DNA from: Varroa destructor
Lineage: Eukaryota > Arthropoda > Arachnida > Mesostigmata > Varroidae
DNA: 64,000 nucleotides
NCBI RefSeq assembly: GCF_002443255.2
Contig: NW_019211460.1
Coordinates: 25,216,882-25,280,881 of the forward strand
Direction of reading: 5' to 3'
A program made the translations under genes and the position numbers. Each line of letters starts with the position of its first letter. Position 1 is the first letter of the stretch. The notes beneath the pieces were generated by a model that had not been told where the DNA came from, made no database searches, and saw only the letters and a list, made by a program, of their open reading frames with translations. Positions 27,465-40,065 of the stretch are shown here, one piece after another.

Positions 27465-27482
27465 GTGTTGTTGTTGTTGTTG
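27465..27482. repeat. (GTT)n microsatellite
   Basis: Six GTT/TTG units run in tandem. In one plus frame this reads as a Val run, an artefact of the repeat. Confidence 0.9.
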
Positions 27483-27908
27483 TCTTGAGAAATTCGTACC
27501 ATGCTTTTCAGCCTTCGTTGACCCCCAATCACCCAGCCGGTCGGATATAAAAGCTGATTAATATCAGCAGAGTTATGACCATCGTTACCCCGCTATAACC
27601 ACAAGAATTGCCTCTCATTCGTCGACCAAATGCCCGTGGCAAGCGTTCTCCACCTTCAGCCCCCACCTTCGATTTTTATCCATGAACGATTTACCACGTA
27701 GCTATAAGTTTCTAAAACTTGTTGCTCTAGACGAGGACGGCGCGCCGGTGTCAGGGAGCTAGGCGTACCAATATCTAATCAGAATATCCGGCAATTGCAC
27801 CAATGTTAAAGTATGGCTGTTCAATATTTTTTTTTCAAATAGATGCAGCTATCTATGTTGGCCAAGGTTGCAGCAGTTATATACGACTATATATGTATAT
27901 ATCTATAT

Positions 27909-28008
27909 NNNNNNNNNNNNNNNNNNNNNNNNNNNNNNNNNNNNNNNNNNNNNNNNNNNNNNNNNNNNNNNNNNNNNNNNNNNNNNNNNNNNNNNNNNNN
28001 NNNNNNNN
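27909..28008. other. Assembly gap of exactly 100 N
   Basis: One hundred N characters, the conventional size for a scaffold gap of unknown length. The left flank is TA/GTATA-rich, so a collapsed or unsequenced simple repeat is a likely cause. Frames running through it are not real. Confidence 0.99.
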
Positions 28009-29811
28009 AATCTCAAGCCTGTGAACAGAATATAGCAAGCCATGTGTATACCTATATAATCATACATATAAGATTATAATCCTTCAACTGCATCTCACAT
28101 AAAACAACCCCAAGTAAACTGACTCGGAAGCTATAGATACTAATTACGAGCTGGCATGGCAAAAAAGTTCAAAACTTGAGTTTATCATCTCCCAGTGGCA
28201 GGATTGATCGGCATTGCCTTACACCGTTTTCGCCGCCTCCTCCCCCTTTCCCTCTCTCTGTCCCCACTTTTCCTTTCCTTCTGAATGCATGGTTTGAACG
28301 CCATCGCAACTGATGCAGTGACTTTGGCGACTTCACTCTCCATCTCTCTCGTGCAGCCCACCGTTGTCAGACAATTCGCTGCCACTCCGAAAATTCCAAT
28401 GGCAAAAGTCAGCGAATGCCTTCGCCTCAACCCAATGACTGCTATTAGACATCAAACTACCGACTGCACTTCTCCTACCTACTTCTACCTAATCTCCCGT
28501 TCAAACTTCAGGATTCCTTGGCTGCTTTGACTACTCTTGCATCCTTCTTGAGCTCGATTCAATTGGGTGGGCTTTCATCCCTCGTTCAGTGTGGTTCAGC
28601 GTTGTGTTCTGCGCGAAGCTTGGCAAATGCTCCCATGAAATAACTCGACTACATGAGATCGGTGAAGCCGATCTCACAAACATGTTTAATTGGCTCATTT
28701 GCCAGGACGACAATTTATCAGGATTTGCAGAACTGCCCGCTATGAGGATTTAAGTATTAAACGACACCAAGCGGATCTGCAGCTACAAAAACTCAGCTGT
28801 GTCTTCGGTATCTCGTTGACCAGCTTCGTAGATTATTTGTGCGTATGTTTTATGTAAAATACCCCTTTTTTTTGTCTATTTGAAAGCGTCTTCTGAGGCG
28901 GTAATACAATCTTGAGAAAGACGTATTTTTTTTTCTGAGACTATATAATATGCTAACGTTGAGATTAATAGGAAGGCTATGAAAGAAAAGAAAGCGTTTA
29001 GACCGTTTGCCGAATTGTTCTTTGAAGCGAATATTACTAGCTTTTCAGTTTGTAAATAAATGAGAGAGAAAATGAATTTGAAGTAATATTTAACTACTTC
29101 AATTGAACGAGAAATTTAGCTCTGCGATATATGCGTAATCACCATTTCTGCGTATTCTTACCGACCTCTGTCGGTACATATTCAATAACGGTCCTTGTCT
29201 GTTGTTTGAACAACAACAAGAAGGCATATAAAAGATGACTGGCTAGTAAGAGAATGCGAAACTGCTCTGAAGTACCTCAATATGCGTAGACTTCACTCCA
29301 ACAGCAGAATAAGGAGCAGATACCTTTAAGGACAAAAGAATGCAGCCCGTCGGTTGTACAATGTGAATCGCCATTTCTCGCTTAGGGTAAACGAGGGATT
29401 CAGAGATCACACGCGGTTCGGGTGAGCGATGTCCAGAGCGGCGGCAGCTACAGAGGGAAAGAAAGGAAAGCTAACAATCTAGACTATACTAAATCTACAA
29501 TATATTCCTCTAGCATAAGGATCGAATCAAATACATTTGCATGGTATAATAGTGAATAGCTAGCTACTACACGATGCTATATCTGAGCGATTGATAGGGC
29601 TGCCAGCGGCTGTTGTTGATCGTTTCGGAGGAATAATCCAAATGAGATTTTCATTTCCCCCATATCAACGATGCTACTTATGAATTGATTCTATCTACGG
29701 GACAAGAACTCTACTAGCAAGTAATTAACATTGGATATCAAGTTCATGAGGCCGACGAGATGTCGGCCATGTTTAGAATAGTATAACACTGAGGTGCTTC
29801 ATAAACAACAC

Positions 29812-29853
<42 letters not shown>

Positions 29854-31136
29854 ATTACATAGTTGCTCTAAACCCATTGATCGTGTGCGTCTTTTTCTTT
29901 TGAGCAATGACGATTGCGTATGTATTGGTGGATGGTAAGTCGCAAACAAACTAATTCGGCTCTCTTTTCGTTAGCAATGGGCTAGATACGAGATCCCTTC
30001 GAAACAAGCATAACCAGCAGACACATACTCATTGGGTTGATTAAATTTTTTTGCAAGACATTATACCCAATATCTGCAATAAAAACCTTAAATTCGTCAC
30101 TATAAAGATAACTTGTACTAAATTCTTGGTGGCATTTAACATCTGCTAACAACTGATTTCTCTAAGTGAGCTGAATCTACAATCGTTAGCCATAGATTGA
30201 ACCCATTTTATCTATGCATCCACAAAACGCTCGGTATCTAATGTTAACTTGCAGTGACTTTTTGGATCGCCATTATTATTGTGCTTTCCTCGTCCTGATT
30301 CAATGAGACCAAAGCCTTATGTTGGCCTCATCGAGCGCTCTGCACTTTCCCGTCAATCGGCCTCGTTTCCTGCCTTCGTTCTCTTTATATGCAGACGTAA
30401 GCGTCGTACTTACAGCTTTCTTTCTTTAGCGGTTCAGAAGCACAGCTACTTTTCTGGGTCATGGAGTTCTTGTGACGATTCTCGGGACATAATGAATGTA
30501 CTATTTTGATTCCATATTCCCAATGCCCGCTTTTTTATCATAGACTATTATCCGCCATCTGTTTTCATTTATCATCGCAAAAATTTTTTCTCGCTTCACA
30601 GCATCCTAACGTCTAATTCAGATCTCTATGTTCCGCCAAGTACCTTCCATCTAATTAATGCAACACCCATACAACAAAGCCTCCTTGAAGTTATTTTAGC
30701 CCACAGTTGAAATTAATGTTGGTCAATTGTTATGAAACACCAATCACAAGGTTTGAATAGGCATCAGTTTCAAGTGATCATCGTGTGAAAATGTATAATT
30801 GTTAGCTTGTTTAAAACAACGATGTTATTCCCAAATGGGGGTCTCTTTCGACGTTGCCGCAGTCTCATATGGGCGCCACCTAGAAAACAGAAATCCTTCT
30901 AAGATAGAAAGTTTAGTGGCAGGTCTATCAACCCACTTTTTATCCGGTGTGGCTTTTCACATTGGTGCCCATTTCCTTTTCTGATACACTTTGTTGAACA
31001 TTGAACTAGAACGAGGTTACGATAAGCGATTGCATATGTTTTTATGTTGGTCTGCTATCCCAGTAAACTGTGCAAAGACATCTTCGCTTTTCTTTCTATC
31101 TGTCTATCTTACTTCTTTAATTTATCTCTTTTGTAG
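28009..31136. other. Non-coding sequence, no supported gene
   Basis: I see no recognisable gene. Both strands are partly open at 28185-28530, near a polypyrimidine tract around 28225-28280. A 9-bp-arm hairpin lies at 28654-28676 (TGAGATCGG, loop TGAAG) and a long (TA)n tract at 29813-29851. The rest is AT-rich spacer. Confidence 0.55.
29813..29851. repeat. (TA)n microsatellite, about 19 units
   Basis: Uninterrupted TA dinucleotides. This is the longest of four such tracts in the window. Confidence 0.97.
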
Positions 31137-31329
31137 AGGCTGTCGAGACGAGGCCCACGCAGCCTCAAAAATATATTTGTCACTGGCACAAGCTATCGAC
31201 ATCTCCTTTGCTAAATATGAAACGAATCAACTGATTAGTTTTCCGCTTCCTCAGCATACCTCGTCTGCGGAAGCTAACTTTGCTCATTTCGACTCTAGAT
31301 ACTTTCGTCATATGCGCACAGCGATACGC
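31137..31329 (+). CDS. Candidate exon, unrecognised, paired with 31611-31853
   Basis: The segment follows a textbook acceptor (pyrimidine-rich ATTTATCTCTTTTGTAG ending 31136) and stops at a good donor (CGC|GTATGT, GT at 31330). One frame is open throughout: one leftover base plus 64 codons, starting GCRDEAHAASKIYLSLAQAI and ending RYFRHMRTAIR. Composition is mixed and protein-like. It ends in phase 0, compatible with the open frame of the next candidate exon. I do not recognise the product, and the frame also runs upstream of the acceptor, so the exon start is an inference. Confidence 0.25.
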
Positions 31330-31610
31330 GTATGTTCAATTGTACCCCCTCTCCCCCATGTATTGCTCTATTCCACTTTTTAACCCCCACAACTTATTTT
31401 TATCATCCGCCCCGTCTCCTCCCCTCTTTTTCTCTCTCTCTCTCTCTCTCGCGCGTTTGTTCCTTTCGTCGTACAGTAGCACTACAGCCTTTCTTCTTTT
31501 TTGGCATATTCATTCTTCCTTTCTCCGCCTAGTTATCATCTATCGTTTCTCTTGTCGTTCGTTTTGCGCTTCTATCTATCTGTGCCTATCTCCATCTCTA
31601 TATTTTCTAG
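31330..31610 (+). repeat. Polypyrimidine tract, possible intron
   Basis: Most of 31370-31610 is C+T on the plus strand, including a (TC)n run at 31430-31450, and ends in TATTTTCTAG. It would serve as an intron with an exceptionally strong pyrimidine tract between the two candidate exons. On the other strand it is a GAGA-rich stretch of the sort bound by GAGA factors in arthropods. Which role applies, if either, is unknown. Confidence 0.6.
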
Positions 31611-31853
31611 ATTCGTTTTCTCCCTGTCTTAATCATCGCATCGCCAGCGCCACCGCAATCATCGCCAACTGGAGCAGTTGCGGCCGCGGCAGCGACGGCT
31701 TCCTTCTCCGCCGCTATGGCTAGCGCTGCACAACTCCTATCTCGTCGCACTTTGCTCGACTACGGGCGTTCGGCGAGCGCCCGTACGGCTTCGCCGGCTT
31801 CTTTTGCTCCTACATCGTGTACAGGCGTAGCGCCGAGAATGCTGGGCTGCTAA
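31611..31853 (+). CDS. Candidate terminal exon, Ala/Ser-rich
   Basis: From the acceptor at 31610 a frame stays open for 80 codons to TAA at 31851. It has an Ala/Pro/Ser-rich part (IASPAPPQSSPTGAVAAAAT) and then MASAAQLLSRRTLLDYGRSA, beginning at an ATG at 31716 in good start context (GCCGCTATGG). From that ATG the 45-residue product lacks acidic residues except one Asp and resembles a mitochondrial presequence, so the ATG could equally start a short 5' exon. The region is GC-rich, and the minus strand is open in places too, which weakens the case. Confidence 0.25.
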   Translation: MRFLPVLIIASPAPPQSSPTGAVAAAAATASFSAAMASAAQLLSRRTLLDYGRSASARTASPASFAPTSCTGVAPRMLGC

Positions 31854-34800
31854 GGTATTTGGGAGATAGAAGAAGGGGCGCGGGGTATTGCTGGAAACGG
31901 CGGCGGGTCCGACCGGTTCGGCTACCCCACCCAGCCTTCAGCGCTGCCTCTGCTGTCACCGCGTCATTTCCTATCATCAGGCCATTTAGCATCTTTTATA
32001 TAGCGCAAAAGCAGCATGGCAAAGTAAAGGGGAGGGGGGGACAGTAGTAAGCACAGACACAAGCGCCTAGGTGTCATTTCACAGTGCTTTCCTTAAGGGA
32101 AATCAAGGCGCGTAAGGGACAGCGCGCAAACGCTGTACTGCTCCCATACCCGTACAAGCCATTGGGGCTTCATGGAAACGCAGATCGGGAAAGCGGAGGG
32201 TCGGTGGAACCGAGATGGGACATGGAGGAAGGATGAGGCAGTTGGTAGCAGCAGTCAAAAAACTGGGCGTTACAAGAACCAAAGCAGCGAACGCCGGCAC
32301 TGGTGAGTAAGTGCGTTCAAAGATGGTATAAATGGAAAAAAGTCTCATTACGAGTGCGACGAGCAGCCGAAAAATGGCGGCAGTGGGGGGTAGGCGTCAA
32401 AAAAGAAACCGCTGAATTCATATTGTGTCAGCACGTGTATGTGTGTTTATGTATGTTATGTGTAGCATGTCTGTGGGCATGTTAAATGAGGACAACTACA
32501 TTTATATACGCATGAAGAGAGCATGCTGTCCATCGGTGGCCCATCTGCGTTCAGGAGAAGACCAAAAAAAGGTGAAAGTTGCCCGAGCAATTTAAGGAAA
32601 ATGCTTAAAGTGGGAAAGAAAAGGCAAGCTTGACAGAACTTTCCAAAGGAAATTGTGTCTTTTAATTAATGCCGCCTAATGAGGAAGGGGAAACAAATAT
32701 CGAAGGAGCACAAGAAACAACGAACGGGGTGAACAGAGGTATGATGAATTGACAGATCAGGCAGATGGATGTACTTTGCTTATGGAAAAGCAGTGTGTAA
32801 AAGGCTAACTATGCATTACTTAGGGGTACAGCTGGCCCCGTTCTCCTATACGCCTCCCAATTTTCAATGCAACGTGGCAAATTTTCGATACAAACACCTT
32901 AAATGTGCCCTTTTTTTCTTTAAAAGTCACATACGGTTGTGTACTCAGGCAATTGATTCCAGAAAAATCAACTTGGATAGCTATCAAATGGTAACAGTCA
33001 ATGCTGAAGTCACAAAGTGTACAAGGAAATTATGCATATTTACTGAACAATTTTCAGTATAACAACACATCTGTAGATAAAGGAACTATCAAGGGACTAT
33101 TGCTGTTATATTTGTAAGAGCAATAGTCCCTTGATAGTTTGAGAGTCTTTAATTTTTATTTGTTAAAGCTAAAAGCAAAATGTTGAAGTATAAATTAAGA
33201 CAAAAGAAAAAATAAACTAATTGGTGCGGCCACGCTCAAAATTTCTATATTTTTTACCTGGTAGATGTATATTAGATTACGCTTACATACAATAAAGAAA
33301 GACAGCAATGAGCCGAACTACTTCTATTGCTTCTTATTTGTATTCTTAACTATTGAATACGAAGAATATGGCTGTCGATTCGGATTGAGGAAGATAGGAA
33401 ATTGGTACGTTCTAAATATGGATACGTATGACCCTTAAGGCCTATTATTGTTTATTATAGTTTTTCGATATTATGCCTGATGATAGCTTCTGGTCGATAA
33501 ATTATGTACTATTTGTAAATTATCTAAAGTCACATTTAGCCATTATATGAAGCTTAATGCGTCATACCCAGCCCAACGCATAGTTCAAACACATTATTAA
33601 AAATATTTGCTTTCGACTATATCGAAAATGGGTACGGGCACAACTAACAATACACGCCATCATTAGTGCAAAAGTTATGTTTTATGACATCTTTGAACTC
33701 TACTCGAGAAGAGGGGGCTACTATACCTATATGTTTTAGATACTTGTAAATTTGCTAACATTCATGATATGATGTCGCTTACCTTATAGTTACAAAGTAA
33801 AATTACTACACGTAGTAGTTTGGTACATGTAACAAGTTCTTTTCGTTTTTCTAGATACTAGATACAAAACATACTACGAAATATATTTTACCGTGCTACT
33901 GCTACAACGACACATGTAGCTATGTAGGAAAAAATATTTGGATGTTTTTTGGTCACCTGGTGTTGGCATCTTCGGCAGGAGAGGTGTTATAAGTTCCCCT
34001 TTGAAGCTCGTCGAAAAAACGTTTAATCCCATAAGATAACACATATGGCTGGCTGCAATTGTTAGAAAGTGCCGAAAACGTCATCGACTTAGTCCGATAC
34101 GACAGGACAATAGCAGAACAACTCAGCAGAAGTAGAAGTTAACAGTTCGCTGTTTCAACGTGCAGACCATTGCGCCTAGACACTGTAAATAACAGTGTGT
34201 GTACAAGGCATGATCTGAACCCCGATACACTGTCTAAAACCACGAACTGCTACTTCGTCGTCTCTAGTTAAATACAAAAATGAATAGCGATTAGATTTAG
34301 ATTAGAAAAAACATGGGCTTAATTCATTGGAGGTCAACTTACTTATCGTTTAAGTTGTCAGAAAAGAATCCTGCAGTTACAAGCGTTGCTAACGATCTAT
34401 ATAAGACCAATATGGAACAATAAGCTAATTGAATGAATAAGTTTGACATGCGACAGGCGGTCCATGTTTACTGGTTTTCTCTTATTCATTCACTTGCTGG
34501 TGCTTTCTGCCCTACCCATTTTACTGCTCGTGCAGACCAATCCCTTTCGATCCATATGTGTGCTTGTACAGAGTTGCGGTTCAAACAGAGACGAGTAACT
34601 GGGTGTTGGTCATCATCGTCTTGCCTGTTCTGGGCTTGAATGCGCGGTAAATCGCGAGAAGCATGCTTGCCTCCGCGACTTATTTAACTAGCGTCGTTGT
34701 CTAGTGTGTGTACGACATAGCCTTTTTGCGTTGCCCCATTGCGATGGGAAACGAGCTGACGGATAAGCACATAATAGCGACATAGCTGGGGTGGCTGTGA

Positions 34801-36316
34801 GCGGCTTCGTTGCTGCATTTCGTTGGGCACGGGATGTCGATCATGACGCTGCTGGCGATAAATCGATAGCAAACTGCAGTCGTTTTAAGTTATTGACGAT
34901 AATAGCTAGAATGCTCATTTGACCGGAGCACTTTGTCGTGTAAAAGTGTTGGCAACGATGCTTTTGGTCGGGCTACCAAAGTACAATTAATATGAACGGT
35001 ACTCGAACGAACGTTATGCAAATGCTATTGAAGCTGCAAATGGGTCTGTAGGAAAGTTTTGCGCGAATTGGGTTTTCTAGTGTTTGACTGGTGTTTTGAT
35101 CAACGCGTTTGTCACCGCAGCCTAAATGGGTAGCCACTAAATGGGCAGATGACTGAATTATGTGAGTGTAAAGAGGAGCAGATGGTGCGTCGATTTAGAA
35201 ATACGTAGGTTAAACAATTTCGAGCCTAGCTAATGCCGAAGCCAGATATCAGTCCGTTAAAAAAAAAAGCCGTTACTTATTCATATCTACACGTATGCAT
35301 CGTATATGTGCATTTCCACTTACAATGCCCATGGGAAGCAAGATGATTAAGTTTTTTAAAGAAATGATAAAACATACTCTTGATATCGATGTATAGAACG
35401 TTCTGTTCATGGCATAGGCGGGTCATTATCAACTCTACAGGTCGTTCTGCAAGATTTTTTGGGCTAAGCTACTGTTAACTGAACAGCACGGAAGAACACG
35501 GGAAGAACGCAAAAAGGAGGGGGTATCACTATCTCGAAGGCTGGCATATTACCCACATAGATATGTATGGACAAGCGCCAGATGACGCTTGCGGGTGAAT
35601 CGTGTCTGTTGTGTATTATGCGACCACTGGTGTGGAGTGGCCACAAACTTGGCACGTGCTTAGAGTATGCATGACACATCATCCGTCATCGGCAGGTGAT
35701 AATATCATGGGGGGTCAAAGCAGATCATCCTTACGAGTTTACAACTCCACTTCTCGCCCTGTGAAAATGCGCATTCGTATAAGTAGGCCCGTACGTACTT
35801 TATATTAGAGTACGCATGTATGGATAGCATCCTTCGAGCGGTAACAGCTCACGTCTAACGGTGTCACCTCTACGACCCGACAGCGCGTGATCAAACAACA
35901 GGGATAGCTGGCCGTTACGCGGCTTCGATTGACCTCCGCTAGGCAGCTTAATTGGGAACGTCATAAGCATAAGGTCGACACGGCCAAGTACCCTGCGTGT
36001 ACCGACGGCACAATTTCGAAAGGACAGTTACATAGCCCCATAACAAGCAAATATCTACTTTACAAATTACTTGATAATTCTTTTTCAACCGTGCCGACAA
36101 TTACAGATGTCACAGGGTTTAGGAGTAAATATATCGATCATCATCTTCGTCGCCAATCGCCCTTGCTTTTTACCGCAAGGCTACGGATCGCCAGAAGCAG
36201 TACGTTTCGAAATCGAAAACAGATATATGGTTTTTCCTTTTTTGACGAAATAGTTACTTTAGTTACTATATATTGCACGACAAAAATGTGCCAGGCAAGA
36301 GTGTCGGAAAGGCTGT

Positions 36317-36318
<2 letters not shown>
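31854..36318. other. Non-coding sequence, no supported gene
   Basis: The first 500 bases are GC-rich with overlapping open frames on both strands. The rest is AT-rich. The only notable structure is the hairpin at 33084-33139. The open frame 35929-36318 plus (129 codons) runs into a (TA)n tract and has no recognisable domain. Confidence 0.55.
33084..33139. repeat. Perfect hairpin, 21-bp arms, 14-nt loop
   Basis: Bases 33084-33104 and 33119-33139 are exact reverse complements, separated by GTTATATTTGTAAG. Pairing could extend one base by a G-U wobble and then ends. The arms are mixed in composition (they contain CAAGGGACTATTG), so this is not a low-complexity effect. Size and loop resemble a short hairpin RNA precursor, but animal microRNA stems are usually imperfect. 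Confidence 0.92.

Positions 36319-36347
<29 letters not shown>
36319..36347. repeat. (AT)n microsatellite
   Basis: About 14 uninterrupted AT units. Confidence 0.97.
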
Positions 36348-36350
<3 letters not shown>

Positions 36351-38879
36351 ATAGACCTCAGAATAGTTTGTCGTTGTTGCTATATTGCACACGAAAAAGG
36401 ATAAAAATAGTAGAAAGTATTTGAAAGTTGGATAAATGTCAAAATATTCGATATGCATTATATTTTTAATAATAGCATCATGGCTTTTGAGACTATAGTA
36501 GGTACCACACTTTCGATGTGACGTCTGACTTGCCTTTAATATACACAACTTGATAAAACCTGACAATATGTACCTAGAAATTTTTATCGAAATCGGCCCC
36601 GTTTAGATAGGCCACGTTAATCGTATATGTCCTGCTATATCAAACCCCGATATTTAGCGCTGCGCTCTATGGCAAATTATTAAAAGGTCTTGCGTGGAAA
36701 AGCATTGCCGGCCCTGTATATATGAGTGTGTTTTTATTCGTTGGGATGTTTCTTTTTATATGAACGTTTTGAGCTTCGTAGTATTGTAAACGACAAAGAA
36801 GACGGTAACAATAAGTGTGATCTTATGATGCCAGTCACTAATCGCCATACTCGTTTCAAAATAGATTTGATTGACGTTACCGCTCTTCCAGGGGCTCGTC
36901 ACAATCGTGCAGATCCAATATAATATAACATAATCGAGTTAAGATATTAATGTATGTGTGCAAAGTTACTACATAATATATCCTCGCCCACATCCTTTCG
37001 TCAAGGACACAGGCGTAAACTTAGTCGGAGCGGAAAAACAGATTTTATATTGAACAAAAGAAAAAAGCATTTATTCATTATCTTTAATCAACTGTAGTAA
37101 CTACTGATATCAAAATTATCCGAAAAGCCGGAAATTTTAGATTTGTTTTATATAGATGTCACATTTGTCTCACCTTTCCAACTAACGGATAGACTGGTAA
37201 AGTACTAATACAGCGACTCCGATTAGAAAGATTAAGTATAGTTTACCAATTGCCTATCGCTTCGACTGGGCATTGACGGGACGCATAAATTTCGTTCTCT
37301 CGATTGGATCTCATATTGAATAGCCTAAAAGCTAACATAATAAAACCTACCGCTATGCCAAGTTGAAAGGGGCGCAGGTTTCTTTGGCAGGGTAGTATAC
37401 GCATCGCATCAGGAAGCCTAAGTAGAGAAATAGCCAATACTAGAGATCCACGACAAAAATTTTATATGCAATCTTGGTTGATTATCTTTTACTCGATATG
37501 GTATGAATAAAGAGTTTAGGTATTTGAATGTACCCTGTTAACCATATACATATGTATGTAGGAATCCCAACACACGTACAGGAACGGACATATAGAAGAG
37601 CAATACACATAGGAGGCCTTCATTTAAGAAAAAATGTTTTATTTTTTTTTATAGATATGCTAATAAAAGTCACACACTATTATCTGTAATTACGATGACG
37701 TAGCACCGGCAATATATTCCTCTGTCTCAAGAAGGATACAATTCAAATGTTGTATAGTAAATACGACATTTATGAGATGAATCCGTTTACTTGGTCCGTC
37801 TTTTTATCATTCATATCCACACCTGTGCAAGTACCTGTTATTATATGGAGTCCTCTTCGTTTTCATCTTTTCATAATAGAAAATCAACACACTCTGCACA
37901 AACAGTCATCCACAATCTCGCATACGAAGTAGATTGAGCCATGGCAATTCATTCAAGTACAGAGGTAGTTATTCCTGTCTGTACTGCATAGGTGCGTATT
38001 GTGTGCACCTTAATACAGTGCCTAGTTAAAGCACATGCAATTCCTGCCTTACAAGCAAACGTAAGCGGACACTCAAGCTTCTTCTAATCATTTCTCTACC
38101 CCGCCTTCTGTCTGGTCCATCCCATCAACATATATAAAACCTGCACCTCCTACAAAAATCCTACTTATACTCTCCCATACCAACGTAAAACGAGCAAACA
38201 TTAATAAATAGCAGCTGAAATTGCTGAACTTACCAGCTCTGCAGTTAGCTAGCAACGCCTGCTAATGCAGTGACTGAAGCCCGAAACGCGCAGCCCGGCA
38301 CGCAGAACCGAGGAGACCTCGTTCTCCAAGCACCACAAAGCGTGACGGATCGTAACCATAAAATATCTCCGCACAGGCGTCTCCAGCTTCGTGGTCCTGC
38401 CTCTACCCTGCGCTATATCCCGTGTTAGTGTTTGTCACCCACCACCTTACAGCCCCGCCAAAATGTCCTGCCAGCAACTCCTCTTTCCGTTCAGACCTTG
38501 GCAGCAAGTCCGTATAGCTGGGCCCTATTTCGTTATTCTATTTGACTTTTCGTCTCGTATTGACCACACACCGACACTAACCAGCTAACATACCCACTTG
38601 CTATACGCCTACTCCCTGACAATAATCACTGTCAATCGTATCCTTCAGGCTCTCATGGCTCTTCGCATCTTTGTCTTTCTTCCTCGTTCTCCCAACGCAC
38701 TCGAACGCTATAGTGCATGCATAGTGAGTACACGGGTCATAGCGAGGAAACGCACTGGCCAGCGGAGGACACATAAAGGCTGCTAGCCTACTTCTCACTC
38801 TCAAATCCCGCTGTCGTCATGAGTCATCCAGGAAAGACATCTCCCGGCTGCGTGTATCCGTCTAGGCCAAGTATTACGG
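36348..38879. other. AT-rich spacer, no gene seen
   Basis: No long open frame or recognisable motif. Composition becomes less AT-rich from about 38230 toward the reverse-transcriptase remnant, and part of that stretch may be its unrecognisable 3' end. Confidence 0.55.
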
Positions 38880-39410
38880 GAAACTGGACGCGTTCGTTGC
38901 CATATGAGAAGTCGAACGGCTTCTAGCATCCATTGAATAGACAAGGTTTGGCTGGGGCAGCTATGGACTGATCGTGTTAGGAGAATGACTAGTACCAGAT
39001 CAAAAGTCAGCATGGTCTGGTAGCTCAGTCTGGTACGGTGATTGGTATGGAGCTGGTACGGGTCTGTGCATGGTGTTGGGAATGAGACAAGGATTTTGCG
39101 CTGGCGAAAAATGCGATAGAAGACGACATAGCCCTCAGGTCGACGCAGGAAAGTGGACAACCTTGCGGGATGTCAGACAAGAGTACGGGAGAGGCGACCG
39201 ACAAAGAAGTCCGACCTGGGAAGTGTCCAGCTGAATCCACCCAGCGACAAGACAACAATAATACAATGGAAAATTGGTCGACATAGTAGCCAACTGAGCC
39301 CAGCGTGATTCGGAACACTCCCATTTGGGATTGACCAAGAAGGAAAAGCAAGGGGCCGTTGTATCAAGGCCAACCGCAGGCATGCCAGACAGTCCTTATT
39401 AGGACATGGA
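38880..39410 (-). pseudogene. Non-LTR reverse-transcriptase fossil, L1/Tx1-like
   Basis: Read on the minus strand, three reverse-transcriptase signatures appear in the right order within about 350 bases. GQSQMGVFRI (39310-39339) resembles the DQxKAFDRV block, with the catalytic Asp replaced by Gly. VGRLSRTLV followed by IPQGCPLS (39148-39171) matches the NGRLS...GxRQGCPLS block. A frame-broken HAD...DLVLVIL (38990-39014) sits where YADDLxLF is expected. The QGCPLS form is typical of L1/Tx1-type elements, unlike the VPQGS form of R1 or Jockey. Several frameshifts are needed to join the blocks, and no endonuclease, 3' tail or target duplication is visible. Open frames at 39025-39351 and 39135-39383 are pieces of it. 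Confidence 0.5.
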
Positions 39411-40065
39411 CGGTCTTCTAGAGCTCGTACATTTTGTTTCTTGGGGCTACGCTTATCTAATTAGAAACTGAATGAGATATGATTTGTGGATTTCATAAGA
39501 CTATCTGCGCATTATTTAACTCGAATATTCATTACGTTAAACCAATTTTCTAAAAAGACAAACAAGTTAGTGTTCATACAGGTTTGTCTTCTAAGCAATC
39601 TTCTTCGCATCTTTAGCAAAATGCGACATAATGATTTTTCACACGAGGACGAAAAGTTTATCCAGGCGTAAACCAAACGCATATTTTTCATCATACGTCC
39701 CTGATGAAGATTATCACTGCTTAATATAATCGTACTTGACCTATGTTAATGATAGCATCATTATCGTGCATGAAATTAGAATGGATAATCAATAGCACTG
39801 AGGCAGACGACCTTTGACGTCGACCGACGGAAACGTTTTCCACTTAGGAAGCTCTCTATTTCGGCCTTGATATCTTTCCCTATTTCTTCAGTAGTGCCTT
39901 CGAGTCGAGTTCGACTCCGCAGTTTGAGCAAAACCAGCCATAGAGAACGCAATGTGACTCGACAGACGTTAGCCGTCAGGTCGACTGCATACGAAATAAA
40001 ATGCCAAACTTTAGAAATAGTTTGACGCCTTATTTGTTCACGTAAAAAATTTATGGCTAACAGAC

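Larger units (their letters stand above)
24390..27908. other. Non-coding or uncharacterised sequence
   Basis: No supported gene. Open frames at 25302-25628 plus (108 codons, mid-part protein-like with FLQKISDGFKRATGNRK) and 26043-26309 plus (88 codons) are not recognisable. A pyrimidine microsatellite (25228-25250) and a GTT repeat (27465-27482) are listed separately. Sequence next to the gap becomes TA-rich. Confidence 0.5.

Noticed and set aside
27803..28079. Open frames spanning the N gap
   Set aside because: They are artefacts of reading through unknown bases.
36071..36253. Peptide FLPQGYGSPEA, recalling a reverse-transcriptase LPQG motif
   Set aside because: No catalytic aspartate box or other reverse-transcriptase block follows in any frame.
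39017..39034. TAGCTCAGTCTGG, a good match to a tRNA A box
   Set aside because: No B box (GGTTCGANTCC-like) follows within the expected distance, no cloverleaf can be drawn, and the site lies inside the reverse-transcriptase relic.
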